Origin: an uncultured bacterium | GTDB taxonomy: Bacteria > Verrucomicrobiota > Lentisphaeria > Victivallales > UBA1829 | Direction: 5' to 3' | NCBI GenBank assembly: GCA_900549415.1 | Contig: URNX01000002.1 | Location: forward strand, 108,767 to 172,766 | Length of the DNA stretch: 64,000 bases | Shown: one piece after another, positions 1 to 8,825 of the stretch | How the letters are laid out: each line of letters begins with the position of its first letter | Position numbering within the stretch: position 1 is the stretch's first letter | Notes under the pieces: model-generated | Seen by the model: the letters and a program-made list of their open reading frames with translations, nothing else | The model's database searches: none | Told to the model about the DNA's origin: nothing | Translations under genes and position numbers: made by a program

Positions 1-2017
1 AGGGATCGTTGAGTTTATGGACAACGGTCACAAGCGCCTCTTTCCTGTCGGCGGAGACCCAGCACCAGGCGGCGAGGTTGTCGAGTCCGAATCCTTCGGT
101 GATGCGGTGGAAGGCTCCTTCGCGGATCAGGTCGTTGTATTTGTGATACTGTTTGACCTGCTCGCGGACCAGTTCGCTGTCTTCTTCGGAGAGTTTTGCA
201 ACGTCAAGTTCATATCCGAAGGTTCCGGCGAGTGCGATGTCACCGCGGAATTTGAAGGGCGTTGTGTTGCCGGTCTGGTGGTTCGGGCAGACGGAGACAT
301 GTGCGCCCATCGTGCCGCAGGGATAGAAGAGGGAGGTTCCGAGCTGAATCGGAATGCGCTCGACTGCATCGGAGTCGTCGCTGCACCAGATCTGCGGAAC
401 GTAGTAGAGCATGCCGGCGTCGAAGCGTCCGCCTCCGCCCGAACAGCCTTCAATGAGGAGATTCGGGAACTCTTTGATCAGGCGTTCGTGGAGGTCGTAG
501 ACTCCGAGGACATAACGGTGTGCGACTTCGCCCTGCTGTTCCGGCGGGAGGGCCGCGGAGTGGATTTCCGTGAGATTGCGGTTCATATCCCACTTGATGT
601 ACTCAATGTTCGCGGAATGCAGGATGCCGGAGATCGTTTCGAAGAGATAATCGACGACCTCCTTGCGGGACATGTCGAGAACCATCTGGGTGCGTCCGAT
701 GGAGCGGGGTGCGTCCGGAACGGAGAGAACCCAGTCGGGATGCTCCTTGTAGAGTTCGCTTACTTCAGAGATCATTTCGGGCTCGAACCAGAGACCGAAC
801 TTCATGCCGAGTCTGTTGATTTTTTTGACGAGTTTGGAGAAATCACCGAGCTTTTCGGTGTTGACAAACCAGTCGCCGAGAGATGTGTGGTCGTCGTTGC
901 GCTTGCCGAACCAGCCGTCGTCGAGAACGAGCATTTCGATGCCGAGTTTGGAGGCGGCTTTGGCGATGTCGTAAATCTTGTCGTCGTTGAAATCGAAGTA
1001 GGTTGCTTCCCAGTTGTTGACGAGGATCGGGCGTTTGACGTGTTTCCAGGGGCTGCGGATGACATGGTTCATGAGGAACGCATGGCTCTGCGCGGAGAGA
1101 CCGCCGAAGCCGTTTGCGGAGAAGAGCAGGAGCGCTTCGGGGGAATTGAATTCTTCGCCCGGATTGAGGTTCCAGGTGAAGTTTTCGCGGTTGATGCCGA
1201 GCATTGCGCGGGTGGATTCGTATTCATCGACTTCCACTTCAACGGCGTAGCTGCCGCTGTAAAGGAGGAGCATCCCGTAGACATCGCCGTGAAGTTCATT
1301 TGCGTTTTTTTCAGCGAAAACAACGCCGGGGTTGTACTGGTGTCCGGTGGAGCCGCGGGCGCTGCGGAAGCCCTGCATCCCGGGCTGAAGCGGAGTGCGG
1401 ACGGCGTGGCGCTCGCGGGCCCATTTGCCCTGAAGATAGAGCATGTCGAAGGAGGCTGAATCGAAATCCAGCTCCGCGCTCATGAGCTTTTCAATGCGGA
1501 TTGTCTGTCCGGTCGGATTGACGACTTTCACCGAACGTGCAATGACATCGGAGTCGGCAAAGATAGAGTAGCGGAGAACGATTTCCGCGCCGGAGAAGCT
1601 GTCGGCGAGAGTGATTTCGAGAGTCTGAACCTCTTTTTCCGGAGCGAAACTGGCGGGAAGTCCGGGCAGGGGGGCTTTGCCTTTTGTGATGACATGGCTC
1701 TTGTAGACTGCGGAAGTGACGGCGGTTCCGTTTTCCTTGCGGAGAGCGAGAGCGGCATTGTGAAAGTCGCCGGAACCGAACGCCGTATATTCGAGACATG
1801 CGATGTTGAGGGAATCGTCGGGCGTCAAACCTTCCGGATGGGGAGAGAAGGCGCGGTCGAAGCGATGGGCAAAACCGGAAACATCATCGTCTTTTCCGAG
1901 AGCCGCGCCGTAGTAGAGGTGACGGAGTTCTCCTGCGGGACCGATCATCATGGCGTAGGATACGTTTTCGGTATCCAGGCGGAACGTTTTATTTTTTTTG
2001 CTGAAAGAGATCTGCAT
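1..2017 (-). CDS. GH36 alpha-galactosidase, C-terminus beyond window
   Basis: This enzyme should hydrolyse terminal alpha-galactosides such as melibiose or raffinose units. About 672 codons are visible and the 3' end lies outside the window. The start ATG at 2017 follows an AAGGA box by 7 bases. An N-terminal beta-sandwich region is followed by a TIM barrel with GH36 signatures: WFGKRNDDHTSLGDW, GLWFEPEMIS, the nucleophile motif IKWDMNR, and EGCSGGGGRFDAG followed by the acid/base motif CSDDSDA. No signal peptide is visible, so it probably acts in the cytoplasm. It has its own promoter and is divergent from the sigma factor gene. The family call is firm; the exact substrate is inferred. Confidence 0.93.
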   Translation of the reverse strand, partial: MQISFSKKNKTFRLDTENVSYAMMIGPAGELRHLYYGAALGKDDDVSGFAHRFDRAFSPHPEGLTPDDSLNIACLEYTAFGSGDFHNAALALRKENGTAVTSAVYKSHVITKGKAPLPGLPASFAPEKEVQTLEITLADSFSGAEIVLRYSIFADSDVIARSVKVVNPTGQTIRIEKLMSAELDFDSASFDMLYLQGKWARERHAVRTPLQPGMQGFRSARGSTGHQYNPGVVFAEKNANELHGDVYGMLLLYSGSYAVEVEVDEYESTRAMLGINRENFTWNLNPGEEFNSPEALLLFSANGFGGLSAQSHAFLMNHVIRSPWKHVKRPILVNNWEATYFDFNDDKIYDIAKAASKLGIEMLVLDDGWFGKRNDDHTSLGDWFVNTEKLGDFSKLVKKINRLGMKFGLWFEPEMISEVSELYKEHPDWVLSVPDAPRSIGRTQMVLDMSRKEVVDYLFETISGILHSANIEYIKWDMNRNLTEIHSAALPPEQQGEVAHRYVLGVYDLHERLIKEFPNLLIEGCSGGGGRFDAGMLYYVPQIWCSDDSDAVERIPIQLGTSLFYPCGTMGAHVSVCPNHQTGNTTPFKFRGDIALAGTFGYELDVAKLSEEDSELVREQVKQYHKYNDLIREGAFHRITEGFGLDNLAAWCWVSADRKEALVTVVHKLNDP

Positions 2018-2048
2018 GTGGAGTCCTTGCTGTTTATTGTTTTTCAAT

Positions 2049-2076
2049 ACTATACACGATTCCCGGCGGAAATCAA
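2049..2076 (-). promoter_or_regulatory. Promoter of the GH36 gene
   Basis: On the minus strand a TTGATT box (2071-2076) and a TATAGT box (2049-2054) are separated by 16 bases, about 30 bases upstream of the GH36 start. Read by eye only. Confidence 0.5.
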
Positions 2077-2183
2077 AGGGGAAAATATTATTTATGAAAA
2101 ATCATGCGGGAAGCGGCTAACATAATTGATGATTTGACGTCGAAAATGAAAAATTCAGCTTGAAAAAACGGTTTTTTATATTA

Positions 2184-2192
2184 TGTTATACT
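2184..2192 (+). promoter_or_regulatory. Extended -10 element upstream of the sigma factor gene
   Basis: TGTTATACT forms an extended -10 about 90 bases before the sigma gene. No good -35 lies at the right distance. A small inverted repeat of A6C and GT6 at about 2163-2177 occupies that place and could bind a regulator. Confidence 0.35.
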
Positions 2193-2283
2193 AAACTGTT
2201 AAGGTAGACTTGAAGAAAAGCGCCGGAACAGTCTGCATTTTTTATGATGAAATGCGGGAACATTTTTACCGGGGAATTGTCTT

Positions 2284-2907
2284 ATGCCCGTAGCAGCAGA
2301 TAAAGAAATTGAAATAGTACGCGAGACCGCAGAGCTGATTCAGAGCTTCAAGGCGGGTGACAAGGCGGCGTTTGACCGTCTGGTTACCTTGTATGCGCCG
2401 AAACTTTACCGGACAGCATACGGGCTTCTGAATTCGAAGCAGGATGCTGAGGAAGTTGTCCAGGACGCATTTGTCCGGGCGTTCCGTGCGCTGGACGGTT
2501 TTCGCGGAGATTCCAGTTTTGAAACCTGGATGCAGCGGATTGTGATCAATCTTTCCCGCAACAAGTTCCATTGGAACCGGCGCCGCGGCGAAGGGCTGAT
2601 GACAAGTATTTCGGAAACGGTCGATGAGACCGGAGAAGAACGGATCATAGCGCTGCCCGATGAGCGGGAGAGACCGGACACGAAGCTTGAGAACGAGGAG
2701 CTGGAGAAGAATGTGCTCCGCGGATTGCAGGCTCTGCCGGAATCGCTCCGGGAAACGATGATCCTGCGGCATGTGAACGATATGCCGTATGAAAAAATAG
2801 CGGAGCAGCTGGAATGCAAAATCGGAACGGTGAAATCGCGTCTTGCGCGGGGCAGGGAACTGCTGAAATCCTATCTTGTCGCGCTCGATCATTCTGCGCG
2901 TCCCTGA
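2284..2907 (+). CDS. ECF-type RNA polymerase sigma factor
   Basis: This 207-residue protein is an extracytoplasmic-function sigma factor of the RpoE/SigW type. Region 2 is visible at about residues 20-95 (FDRLVTLYAPKLYRTAY, QDAEEVVQDAFVRAFRALD, FETWMQRIVINLSRN). Region 4 is at about 145-200 (LPESLRETMILRHVNDMPYEKIAEQLE, then IGTVKSRLARGRELL). The gene is 59 bases upstream of a probable anti-sigma factor, the usual arrangement for a sigma factor held inactive at the membrane. The export system downstream may be a target, although the terminator-like hairpin after the anti-sigma gene separates them. The signal sensed is unknown. Confidence 0.93.
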   Translation: MPVAADKEIEIVRETAELIQSFKAGDKAAFDRLVTLYAPKLYRTAYGLLNSKQDAEEVVQDAFVRAFRALDGFRGDSSFETWMQRIVINLSRNKFHWNRRRGEGLMTSISETVDETGEERIIALPDERERPDTKLENEELEKNVLRGLQALPESLRETMILRHVNDMPYEKIAEQLECKIGTVKSRLARGRELLKSYLVALDHSARP

Positions 2908-2966
2908 TTCCGGAATGCCGCGTCCGCGGTGCAAATGAATCCCATTCTTTTTTAAGGAGCTGAATT

Positions 2967-3824
2967 ATGGAATCCCCCATGCCGGAAAACATGAAATGCC
3001 CGGATCCGGAAACGCTTTCCGCCGTCTATGACGGAGAGTGCGGCGACCAGAAAACCCTTTCTCATGTGCGGCAGTGTCCGCGCTGCAGCAAACACCTGGA
3101 AGAGTTGAAGGAGCTGACGCGTGTTCTTCATGCGGCTTTGGAACGGGAAACTCCGCCGGATATCGCAGAGCGCATTTTAGCCGGAGTTCAGTTGAAAAAC
3201 AAAGAGCATAAACACCGCTTCAACCTGTATTCGCGTCCGATGGTGCTGCTGCGGGTTGCCGCGCTTGTTGCAATTCTCGGCGCGGTCGGCGTGCTGATCT
3301 GGAACGAAATGACGGAATCGGAAGAACCGGTTACGCTTTCCCAGCGGGTTGCTTCGACAGCATCCCGGCCGTCGGAACTGAGCGAACCTGTCGCTGCTCC
3401 GGGGTATCGCAAACTCGGAGCGATTGATGTTTCCGAGCTTGCCGATGCCAGTTTTTCCAATATGCCGGTATCCGGTCCGCAGATTGTCCACGGGAAGAAT
3501 CTGACACAGCTTCCGGTTGCGATTCCGGATAAAGTGGATCAGGTCTGGAGTGTGCCGGCCCGTTCCGCTTTCCGCGAGGAGAATGTGCAGAAGCTGGTTC
3601 GTGCGCTCGGCATTCCGGACGGCAATGTGGAGTTTCAGAAAAACGGAAATCAGTTTTCGGTGAGCTTCCGCGGAACAAAAATGCAGTCGGTCCGTTTTGT
3701 GCGGAGCTGCAAGGCGATAGGCTGTTCGCTGCTTTCCCCAGTCCAGCCGCAGCCGGAACAGGATCGTTTTGCCGGACACGCGGATTCGATGATCCGTTAC
3801 AGTGCAACATTCATCCGCCGCTGA
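2967..3824 (+). CDS. Membrane-anchored anti-sigma factor
   Basis: The 285-residue protein is probably the partner of the preceding sigma factor. Its N-terminal domain has an HVRQCPRC stretch, the H-x3-C-x2-C part of a zinc-binding anti-sigma domain, after LSAVYDGECGD. A single membrane segment lies at about residues 88-108 (VLLRVAALVAILGAVGVLIW). The remaining 170 residues would lie outside the membrane and are not recognised. Translation starts after a clear AAGGAG. By family knowledge the N-terminal domain sequesters sigma regions 2 and 4, and release follows proteolysis or a conformational change. The call is based on motif and context, not overall similarity. Confidence 0.82.
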   Translation: MESPMPENMKCPDPETLSAVYDGECGDQKTLSHVRQCPRCSKHLEELKELTRVLHAALERETPPDIAERILAGVQLKNKEHKHRFNLYSRPMVLLRVAALVAILGAVGVLIWNEMTESEEPVTLSQRVASTASRPSELSEPVAAPGYRKLGAIDVSELADASFSNMPVSGPQIVHGKNLTQLPVAIPDKVDQVWSVPARSAFREENVQKLVRALGIPDGNVEFQKNGNQFSVSFRGTKMQSVRFVRSCKAIGCSLLSPVQPQPEQDRFAGHADSMIRYSATFIRR

Positions 3825-3844
3825 AACATTTTTCCTTTGAAACG

Positions 3845-3880
3845 AACCCCTCCGGAATTTTTCTGAAGGGGTTTTTCTTT
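3845..3880 (+). terminator. Rho-independent terminator after the sigma/anti-sigma pair
   Basis: AACCCCT (3845-3851) pairs with AGGGGTT (3867-3873). A T-rich run follows to 3880. It lies 20 bases after the anti-sigma stop codon. Confidence 0.7.
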
Positions 3881-3950
3881 TTCTGAATCTTCCACACAAT
3901 ATTTTCCAGAATCCGGCGTTAATGAAGGTATAATGAAGAGGAGATGATAT

Positions 3951-5267
3951 ATGAAAATTTTGAAACCTGTCATTGCTGTTGTGGTTCTTGCCGCGGTTGC
4001 GGGAGGAATCTGGTACTTTTTAAACTCGAAGGATGCCGCACCAGGGAAGGTGAACTATTCGACCCAGGCGCTCGGGCGCGCCGATCTGGTGAAATCAATC
4101 AGCGCAACGGGAACCGTTGAGCCGGAGGAACTTGTGAATGTCGGTGCGCAGGTCAGCGGCAAAATCACAGTGTTCGAGAAGGATGCGGACGGGAAAGCGG
4201 TTGATTACGGTTCCCCGGTGAAGGAAGGCATGGTGCTTGCCCGGATCGACGATCTTGTCTACGATGCGGAGATGCGTTCTGCAGAGGCGCAGAAGCTCAA
4301 AGCAAATGCCGCGATCCTGAGTTCCAAAGCCAACATTGATCTTGCGAAGGCGAAACTTGTTCTCGCGAAGAACAACTGGGAACGCGCGCAGCGTCTGTAT
4401 CCTCAGCATGCAATGGCAAAGAGCGATTATGACAACTACAAGGCCGAGTTCGACGCCGCGACCGCGACGGTTTCCGTGAATGAAGCCGCGCTTGCGGAAG
4501 CCAACGCCTCGCTTGCAAGCGCGATTGCCTCCTATGACAAGGCAAAGCGGAACCTTGAATACTGCACCATAACTTCCCCCGTCGACGGCGTAATTATCGA
4601 CCGCCGGGTCAGTATCGGCCAGACCGTTGTTTCCAATATGAGCGCATCGAGTCTGTTTCTGATCGCGAAAGACCTGAAGCGGATGCAGGTTTGGGTTTCA
4701 GTCAACGAGGCGGATATCGGCTCGCTGAAACCGGGAATGCCGGTGGAGTTTACGGTCGACGCCTTCCCGAATGAGACGTTTGCCGGAAAGGTGCACAAGA
4801 TCCGTTTGAATGCGACAATGTCGCAGAATGTCGTGACGTATGTGGTTGAGGTTTCGACGGACAATTCCAGCGGACGGCTGCTTCCGTATCTGACCGCGAA
4901 TGTGAAGTTCATTCAGGAGCAGCGCAAAGGCGCGCTTGCCGCTCCGAATGCCGCGCTCCGGTTTGTCCCCGATGCCGCGAATCTTCCCGCACAGTATCGT
5001 GAAACGCTCTCGAAAGCGATCGGAATGCGCACGGGAAACACCCGAATCCTCTGGGTGCTTTCGGAGAACGGAATCCGTCCGGTTGAAGTCAAACTCGGTA
5101 TGAACGACGGTATTCAGACGGAGATCGTTTCGGGTGATATCAAAGAGGGAGACGAGCTTGTCACCGGAACGGTTGCAGTTGCCGCCGCGCCGGGAAAAAA
5201 TTCCGGAAATGCCGGCAGTCCGTTCCTTCCGAAACCGCCGCAGCATCCGGGCGCAAAGAAAAAATAA
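3951..5267 (+). CDS. Periplasmic membrane-fusion protein of a MacAB-type exporter
   Basis: This 438-residue HlyD/MacA-type adaptor has an N-terminal membrane anchor (about residues 1-24), a split lipoyl/barrel-sandwich region (VNVGAQVSGKI near residue 62; YCTITSPVDGVIIDRRV near residue 200), and between them an Ala-rich helical hairpin. It should bridge the inner-membrane permease to an outer-membrane channel. The start ATG follows AGGAG by 8 bases. The ATPase gene starts 11 bases after the stop and the permease follows, so the three form one operon. No TolC-like gene is in the window. The exported substrate cannot be told from sequence; macrolides, lipopeptides and heme are known for relatives. 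Confidence 0.88.
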   Translation: MKILKPVIAVVVLAAVAGGIWYFLNSKDAAPGKVNYSTQALGRADLVKSISATGTVEPEELVNVGAQVSGKITVFEKDADGKAVDYGSPVKEGMVLARIDDLVYDAEMRSAEAQKLKANAAILSSKANIDLAKAKLVLAKNNWERAQRLYPQHAMAKSDYDNYKAEFDAATATVSVNEAALAEANASLASAIASYDKAKRNLEYCTITSPVDGVIIDRRVSIGQTVVSNMSASSLFLIAKDLKRMQVWVSVNEADIGSLKPGMPVEFTVDAFPNETFAGKVHKIRLNATMSQNVVTYVVEVSTDNSSGRLLPYLTANVKFIQEQRKGALAAPNAALRFVPDAANLPAQYRETLSKAIGMRTGNTRILWVLSENGIRPVEVKLGMNDGIQTEIVSGDIKEGDELVTGTVAVAAAPGKNSGNAGSPFLPKPPQHPGAKKK

Positions 5268-5278
5268 GGAGGTGTGCC

Positions 5279-5980
5279 ATGCCTCTTATCGAACTCAAAG
5301 ACATTCGGAAAACCTATTCGCTCGGAGAGATTGACGTTCCTGTGCTGAAAGGAATCTCGCTCACGATCGACAAGGGGGAATACGTGGCGCTGATGGGCGC
5401 TTCCGGCTCGGGAAAGAGCACGCTGATGAATATTCTCGGCTGCCTGGACCGTCCGACGTCGGGGGATTATCTGCTTGACGGCGAAGAGCTGGGGCGCGCC
5501 TCTGGAGATCACCGCGCGATGGTGCGGAACCGCAAGATCGGTTTCGTGTTCCAGAGCTTCAACCTGCTTCCCCGGACAACGTCGCTGGACAATGTCATCA
5601 TGCCGCTGGCTTATACTGCAAGCGGGCTTTCGCGCAAGGAGTGCCGCGAGCGCGGAATCGAAATGCTGAAACGGGTCGGGCTTTCCGAACGGATTTACCA
5701 TTATCCCTCCCAGCTTTCGGGCGGACAGCAGCAGCGGGTGGCAATTGCGCGCGCTCTGATCAATCATCCGCCCGTGCTGTTTGCGGATGAACCGACCGGC
5801 AATCTTGATTCGCGCACCAGTGAAGAGGTGATGGAGATGTTCTCCGAACTGAACCGTGAAGGCATTACCGTGATCCTTGTTACACACTCGACGGAGATTG
5901 CAGATTTTGCGAAGCGGAGCATTCATATTCAGGACGGTCTTGTCGTAAACGGCGAGTACCGGAAAGGAGGTTCGTTATGA
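5279..5980 (+). CDS. ABC transporter ATPase, MacB/LolD type
   Basis: This 233-residue ATP-binding subunit has Walker A (GASGSGKST, about residue 40), Q-loop FVFQSFNLLPR, signature LSGGQQQR, Walker B VLFADEPTGNLD and H-loop VTHS. The extra FNLLPRTTSLDNVIMPL pattern is typical of the MacB/LolD/FtsE subgroup. These proteins drive mechanotransmission by a FtsX-type permease rather than classic transport through the permease. An AAGGAGG box precedes the ATG. Its 3' end overlaps the permease start in an ATGA, so the two are probably made in a fixed ratio. Confidence 0.95.
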   Translation: MPLIELKDIRKTYSLGEIDVPVLKGISLTIDKGEYVALMGASGSGKSTLMNILGCLDRPTSGDYLLDGEELGRASGDHRAMVRNRKIGFVFQSFNLLPRTTSLDNVIMPLAYTASGLSRKECRERGIEMLKRVGLSERIYHYPSQLSGGQQQRVAIARALINHPPVLFADEPTGNLDSRTSEEVMEMFSELNREGITVILVTHSTEIADFAKRSIHIQDGLVVNGEYRKGGSL

Positions 5981-7335
5981 GCCTGATTTCAATTCTGTCA
6001 ACTGCGCTGAAGGCTCTTTTGCGCAATCCGACGCGCGCCATGCTGACGACGCTCGGAATCGTGATCGGCATTGCGGCCGTCATTACGATGATGGAGATCG
6101 GCACCGGTTCTTCAAATTCGATTCGCGAATCCATTGAAAAGATGGGGGCGAATGCGGTGATGGTCATTCCCGGAGCGGACCGGCGCGGCGGAGTTTCGAA
6201 AGGCTCGGGCTCGCAGATGTCTCTTACGCCGGAAGACTGTGAAGCGATCAACCGGGAGTGTCCCGCAGTCGCCGTTGCGGTTCCCGTGGTGAACGCGAAC
6301 GGCAAGCAGGCGATTTTTTCCGGAACGAACTATCAGCCGAGCCGGATTCAGGGTTCCGCTCCAGAATTCTTCCAGATCCGCAACTGGACGATTGCGGAGG
6401 GACGCTTTTTCAATCAGCGGGAGGTCAACCGCCGGGCGCGGGTCTGCGTGGTCGGTTCGACAATCGTTCGCGAACTGTTCAAAGGGATTTCCCCGATTGA
6501 CTGCGAGATCCGCATTGCCAACACCGCATTCAAAGTGGTCGGTGTGCTTCAGACCAAAGGCGCAAACATGGTCGGCATGGATGAGGACGATGTGATTGTT
6601 CTCCCGTGGACTACGGCACGTCTGCGTCTGACCGGACTCAAGACCGGAACGGCGACGAGCACGACGAGTACCGCGGCGACTTCTCCCTCCGCGCTTTATC
6701 CGGGTGAGGGGGTTGCGCTCTATCCTGATCCCGTCGACACAATGGCGGATGATACGCTGCTGGTTCCGAAATTCATCCATATCGACCAGATTCTGCTGAC
6801 CGCAGTTTCTCCCGCCAAAGTGAATGAGGCGATCAACGAGGTGACGGCGCTTCTGCGGGAGCGTCACCGTCTGAAAGCGAATCAGGATGACGATTTCCAT
6901 ATCCGCAACTCTGCAGAGTTCATGAAGATGCTGACCGGGACATCGTCGGTTATGACGAATCTGCTGCTTGGCGTTGCGCTGATTTCTCTGATTGTGGGAG
7001 GAGTCGGCATCATGAACATCATGCTTGTTTCGGTGACGGAGCGTACTCGTGAGATTGGATTGCGCATGGCGGTCGGAGCGCGGTCGCGCGATATCCTGCG
7101 GCAGTTCCTTGTGGAGTCGATCGTGCTCTGCCTTATCGGCGGCATTCTGGGAATTCTGATCGGACACGGCGCGGCGGTTCTGGTGAATCATTACCTGAAC
7201 TGGCCGGTGGAGTCGAGTCCCGCAGCGGTTGCGGCGGCGGTGTTCGTCTCGGCGTTTGTGGGAATCGTGTTCGGGTTCTATCCCGCGTGGAAAGCATCGC
7301 GTCTCGACCCGATCGAAGCTTTGCGCTACGAGTGA
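5977..7335 (+). CDS. ABC transporter permease, MacB/FtsX type
   Basis: The 452-residue permease has one N-terminal membrane helix (about residues 25-45, TTLGIVIGIAAVITMMEIGTG), a large periplasmic MacB_PCD domain to about residue 320, and three C-terminal helices in the FtsX domain (LLLGVALISLIVGGVGIMNI and later). The MNIMLVSVTERTREIGLRMAVGA stretch is diagnostic of this family. It works with the preceding ATPase and adaptor. Unlike E. coli MacB the ATPase is a separate protein. Its stop codon directly abuts the stop of the convergent GntR gene, leaving no room for a terminator. Confidence 0.94.
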   Translation: MSLISILSTALKALLRNPTRAMLTTLGIVIGIAAVITMMEIGTGSSNSIRESIEKMGANAVMVIPGADRRGGVSKGSGSQMSLTPEDCEAINRECPAVAVAVPVVNANGKQAIFSGTNYQPSRIQGSAPEFFQIRNWTIAEGRFFNQREVNRRARVCVVGSTIVRELFKGISPIDCEIRIANTAFKVVGVLQTKGANMVGMDEDDVIVLPWTTARLRLTGLKTGTATSTTSTAATSPSALYPGEGVALYPDPVDTMADDTLLVPKFIHIDQILLTAVSPAKVNEAINEVTALLRERHRLKANQDDDFHIRNSAEFMKMLTGTSSVMTNLLLGVALISLIVGGVGIMNIMLVSVTERTREIGLRMAVGARSRDILRQFLVESIVLCLIGGILGILIGHGAAVLVNHYLNWPVESSPAAVAAAVFVSAFVGIVFGFYPAWKASRLDPIEALRYE

Positions 7336-7944
7336 TTATCTGCCTTTCCCCTGCAGAATGTGCGCATGAAGCAGCGTTGATGCGGTTTCCGCATTGCGCT
7401 GCTTCAACGCATTCAGAAACAGAAGACGCTGTTCTGCAGTTTCCTGCAGATTTTCCAGGTTGTGAAGGCGGCGGAAGGGGGCTGTCTGGCGCATGAACTG
7501 GCGGATCAGCGAACACAGATAACGATTCCCCGCATAATCCATGATGAGCTCGTGCATTGCCGTATCTGCTTCCAGCGCAAGGGGGATGCTCCGTTTTTTC
7601 GCGGCATTGCGTATTTTCTTTTCCAAGACGTCGATTGCGGAAACGGGAATTTCATGGAGCGCGAGCCGCAGGGCGGCGGTTTCCAGCTCGGCGCGGCAGA
7701 GAAACAGTTCATTGAGTGCCTCTTCGTCGGGCATTGAAACGCGGTACCCCCGGCGCGGCAGCTGTTCGACAAGTCCTTCCGCCTCAAGTCTCTGAAGAGC
7801 TTCGCGGACAGGTGTCCGGCTGATTCCGAATTCTTCCGATATCTTTTCCTCCCGCAATGTTTCGCCCGCGGTGAATTTTCCGGAAACAATCCGTTTTGCC
7901 AGTTCATCATAAGCCTGCACGGAAAGATTTGTTTTTTTCAGCAT
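7336..7944 (-). CDS. GntR-family transcriptional regulator, FadR subfamily
   Basis: The protein has an N-terminal winged helix (about residues 1-70: LREEKISEEFGISRTPVREALQRLEAEGLV) and an all-helical FCD effector domain (about 75-200), as in regulators of sugar-acid and organic-acid use. An in-frame ATG at 7953 is possible, but the ATG at 7944 is 9 bases from a GGAG box and is preferred. It is divergent from an esterase and a permease gene. A 14-base palindrome matching the FadR-type TTGTATACAA pattern covers the -10 boxes in both directions. It therefore probably represses itself and the pair, with relief by a small carboxylate. That role is inferred. Confidence 0.9.
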   Translation of the reverse strand: MLKKTNLSVQAYDELAKRIVSGKFTAGETLREEKISEEFGISRTPVREALQRLEAEGLVEQLPRRGYRVSMPDEEALNELFLCRAELETAALRLALHEIPVSAIDVLEKKIRNAAKKRSIPLALEADTAMHELIMDYAGNRYLCSLIRQFMRQTAPFRRLHNLENLQETAEQRLLFLNALKQRNAETASTLLHAHILQGKGR

Positions 7945-7961
7945 TTTTCCCATCTCCGCTC

Positions 7962-8021
7962 TTGTTTTAAATGCAAAATACTGTATATTGTATACAATAG
8001 TTCAGAAATGGAATTTTTCAA
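7962..8021. promoter_or_regulatory. Divergent promoters with a shared GntR operator
   Basis: On the plus strand TTGTTT (7962-7967) and TATATT (7984-7989) are 16 bases apart. On the minus strand TTGAAA (8016-8021) and TATTGT (7994-7999) are also 16 bases apart. The perfect palindrome TATTGTATACAATA (7986-7999) overlaps both -10 boxes and matches the TnGTnnnACnA-like operators known for FadR-type GntR proteins. One bound dimer could close both promoters. Confidence 0.75.
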
Positions 8022-8036
8022 GGAGAATCGGCGAAA

Positions 8037-8825
8037 ATGATGGAAAACTGGAAATGGCATTTCGGTTTGCAGACGGGAAAATATGAGATTTCGATGGTTC
8101 GCTATGGAGCGGAGCTTTCGAAACAGGAACTTTACCTCGGAATTCCGAAGAACAAACGCGGATTTGCCACTCTGCTGTACTTTCACGGCGGCGGTCTGAC
8201 GGGGGACGGAATTGAAGTCCCTCTGCGGTGTGTTGACGGTGAACTCTGTGTCATCGGAGCACGTTACCGTCTTTCCGACGGGAGATACAACGCTTTGGAT
8301 TCTCTGGAAGACGCCGTGCTTGCAACCGCATGGGTGATGAAACATATTACGGAATACGGCGGCGATCCGAAGAAAATTTTCATCGGCGGAACCAGCGCTG
8401 GCGCATGGCTGACGGCGATGGTGCTGATGAATCCGGCTTTGCTGAAAAAATATGGATGCGACAACCGTTCTCTTGCCGGACTTTTGAGTGTTTCGGGACA
8501 GATGGGAACGCACTTTACCGTCAAGCGCGATCTGCATTACAGGGAGCACGCCTGGGCTCCGGTGATCGATGAATACGCTCCGCTCAAATATGTTTCCGCC
8601 GATCTTCCGCCGGTTCTGCTTATCACCGGAGATTTCGGGAAAGATATGCCGACGCGGGCGGAAGAGAATGCATATATGGCATGTGCTCTGCGCGAAGTCG
8701 GACACCGCGATGCGCAGCATTTCGTGCTTGGCGGACACGCACACAACGATGTCCGGTTCAGCTGCGACCGCCTGATACTGAATTTCATCGCCCGGCGCTG
8801 TGCGGAAATTGATGCGGAGAAGTAA
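8037..8825 (+). CDS. Alpha/beta hydrolase, esterase of the HGGG type
   Basis: This 262-residue hydrolase belongs to the carboxylesterase/Aes group. It shows the oxyanion-hole motif FHGGG (about residues 45-50), the nucleophile elbow GTSAGAW (serine near 120), an ITGDFG stretch after which the acid residue is expected, and a C-terminal GGHAHNDV with the likely catalytic histidine. It has no signal peptide, so it should act on a small acylated substrate inside the cell. The next gene starts directly after its stop, and the pair is under the divergent GntR operator. A link between the ester product and the permease substrate is plausible but unproven. Confidence 0.85.
   Translation: MMENWKWHFGLQTGKYEISMVRYGAELSKQELYLGIPKNKRGFATLLYFHGGGLTGDGIEVPLRCVDGELCVIGARYRLSDGRYNALDSLEDAVLATAWVMKHITEYGGDPKKIFIGGTSAGAWLTAMVLMNPALLKKYGCDNRSLAGLLSVSGQMGTHFTVKRDLHYREHAWAPVIDEYAPLKYVSADLPPVLLITGDFGKDMPTRAEENAYMACALREVGHRDAQHFVLGGHAHNDVRFSCDRLILNFIARRCAEIDAEK

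Noticed and set aside
17..1459. A 480-codon plus-strand frame at the window start
   Set aside because: It lies entirely opposite the GH36 gene, whose minus-strand frame has all catalytic motifs. It is composition-driven.
2160..2192. A full sigma-70 promoter for the sigma factor gene
   Set aside because: The TTGAAA box is 21 bases from TATACT, too far; only the extended -10 was kept.
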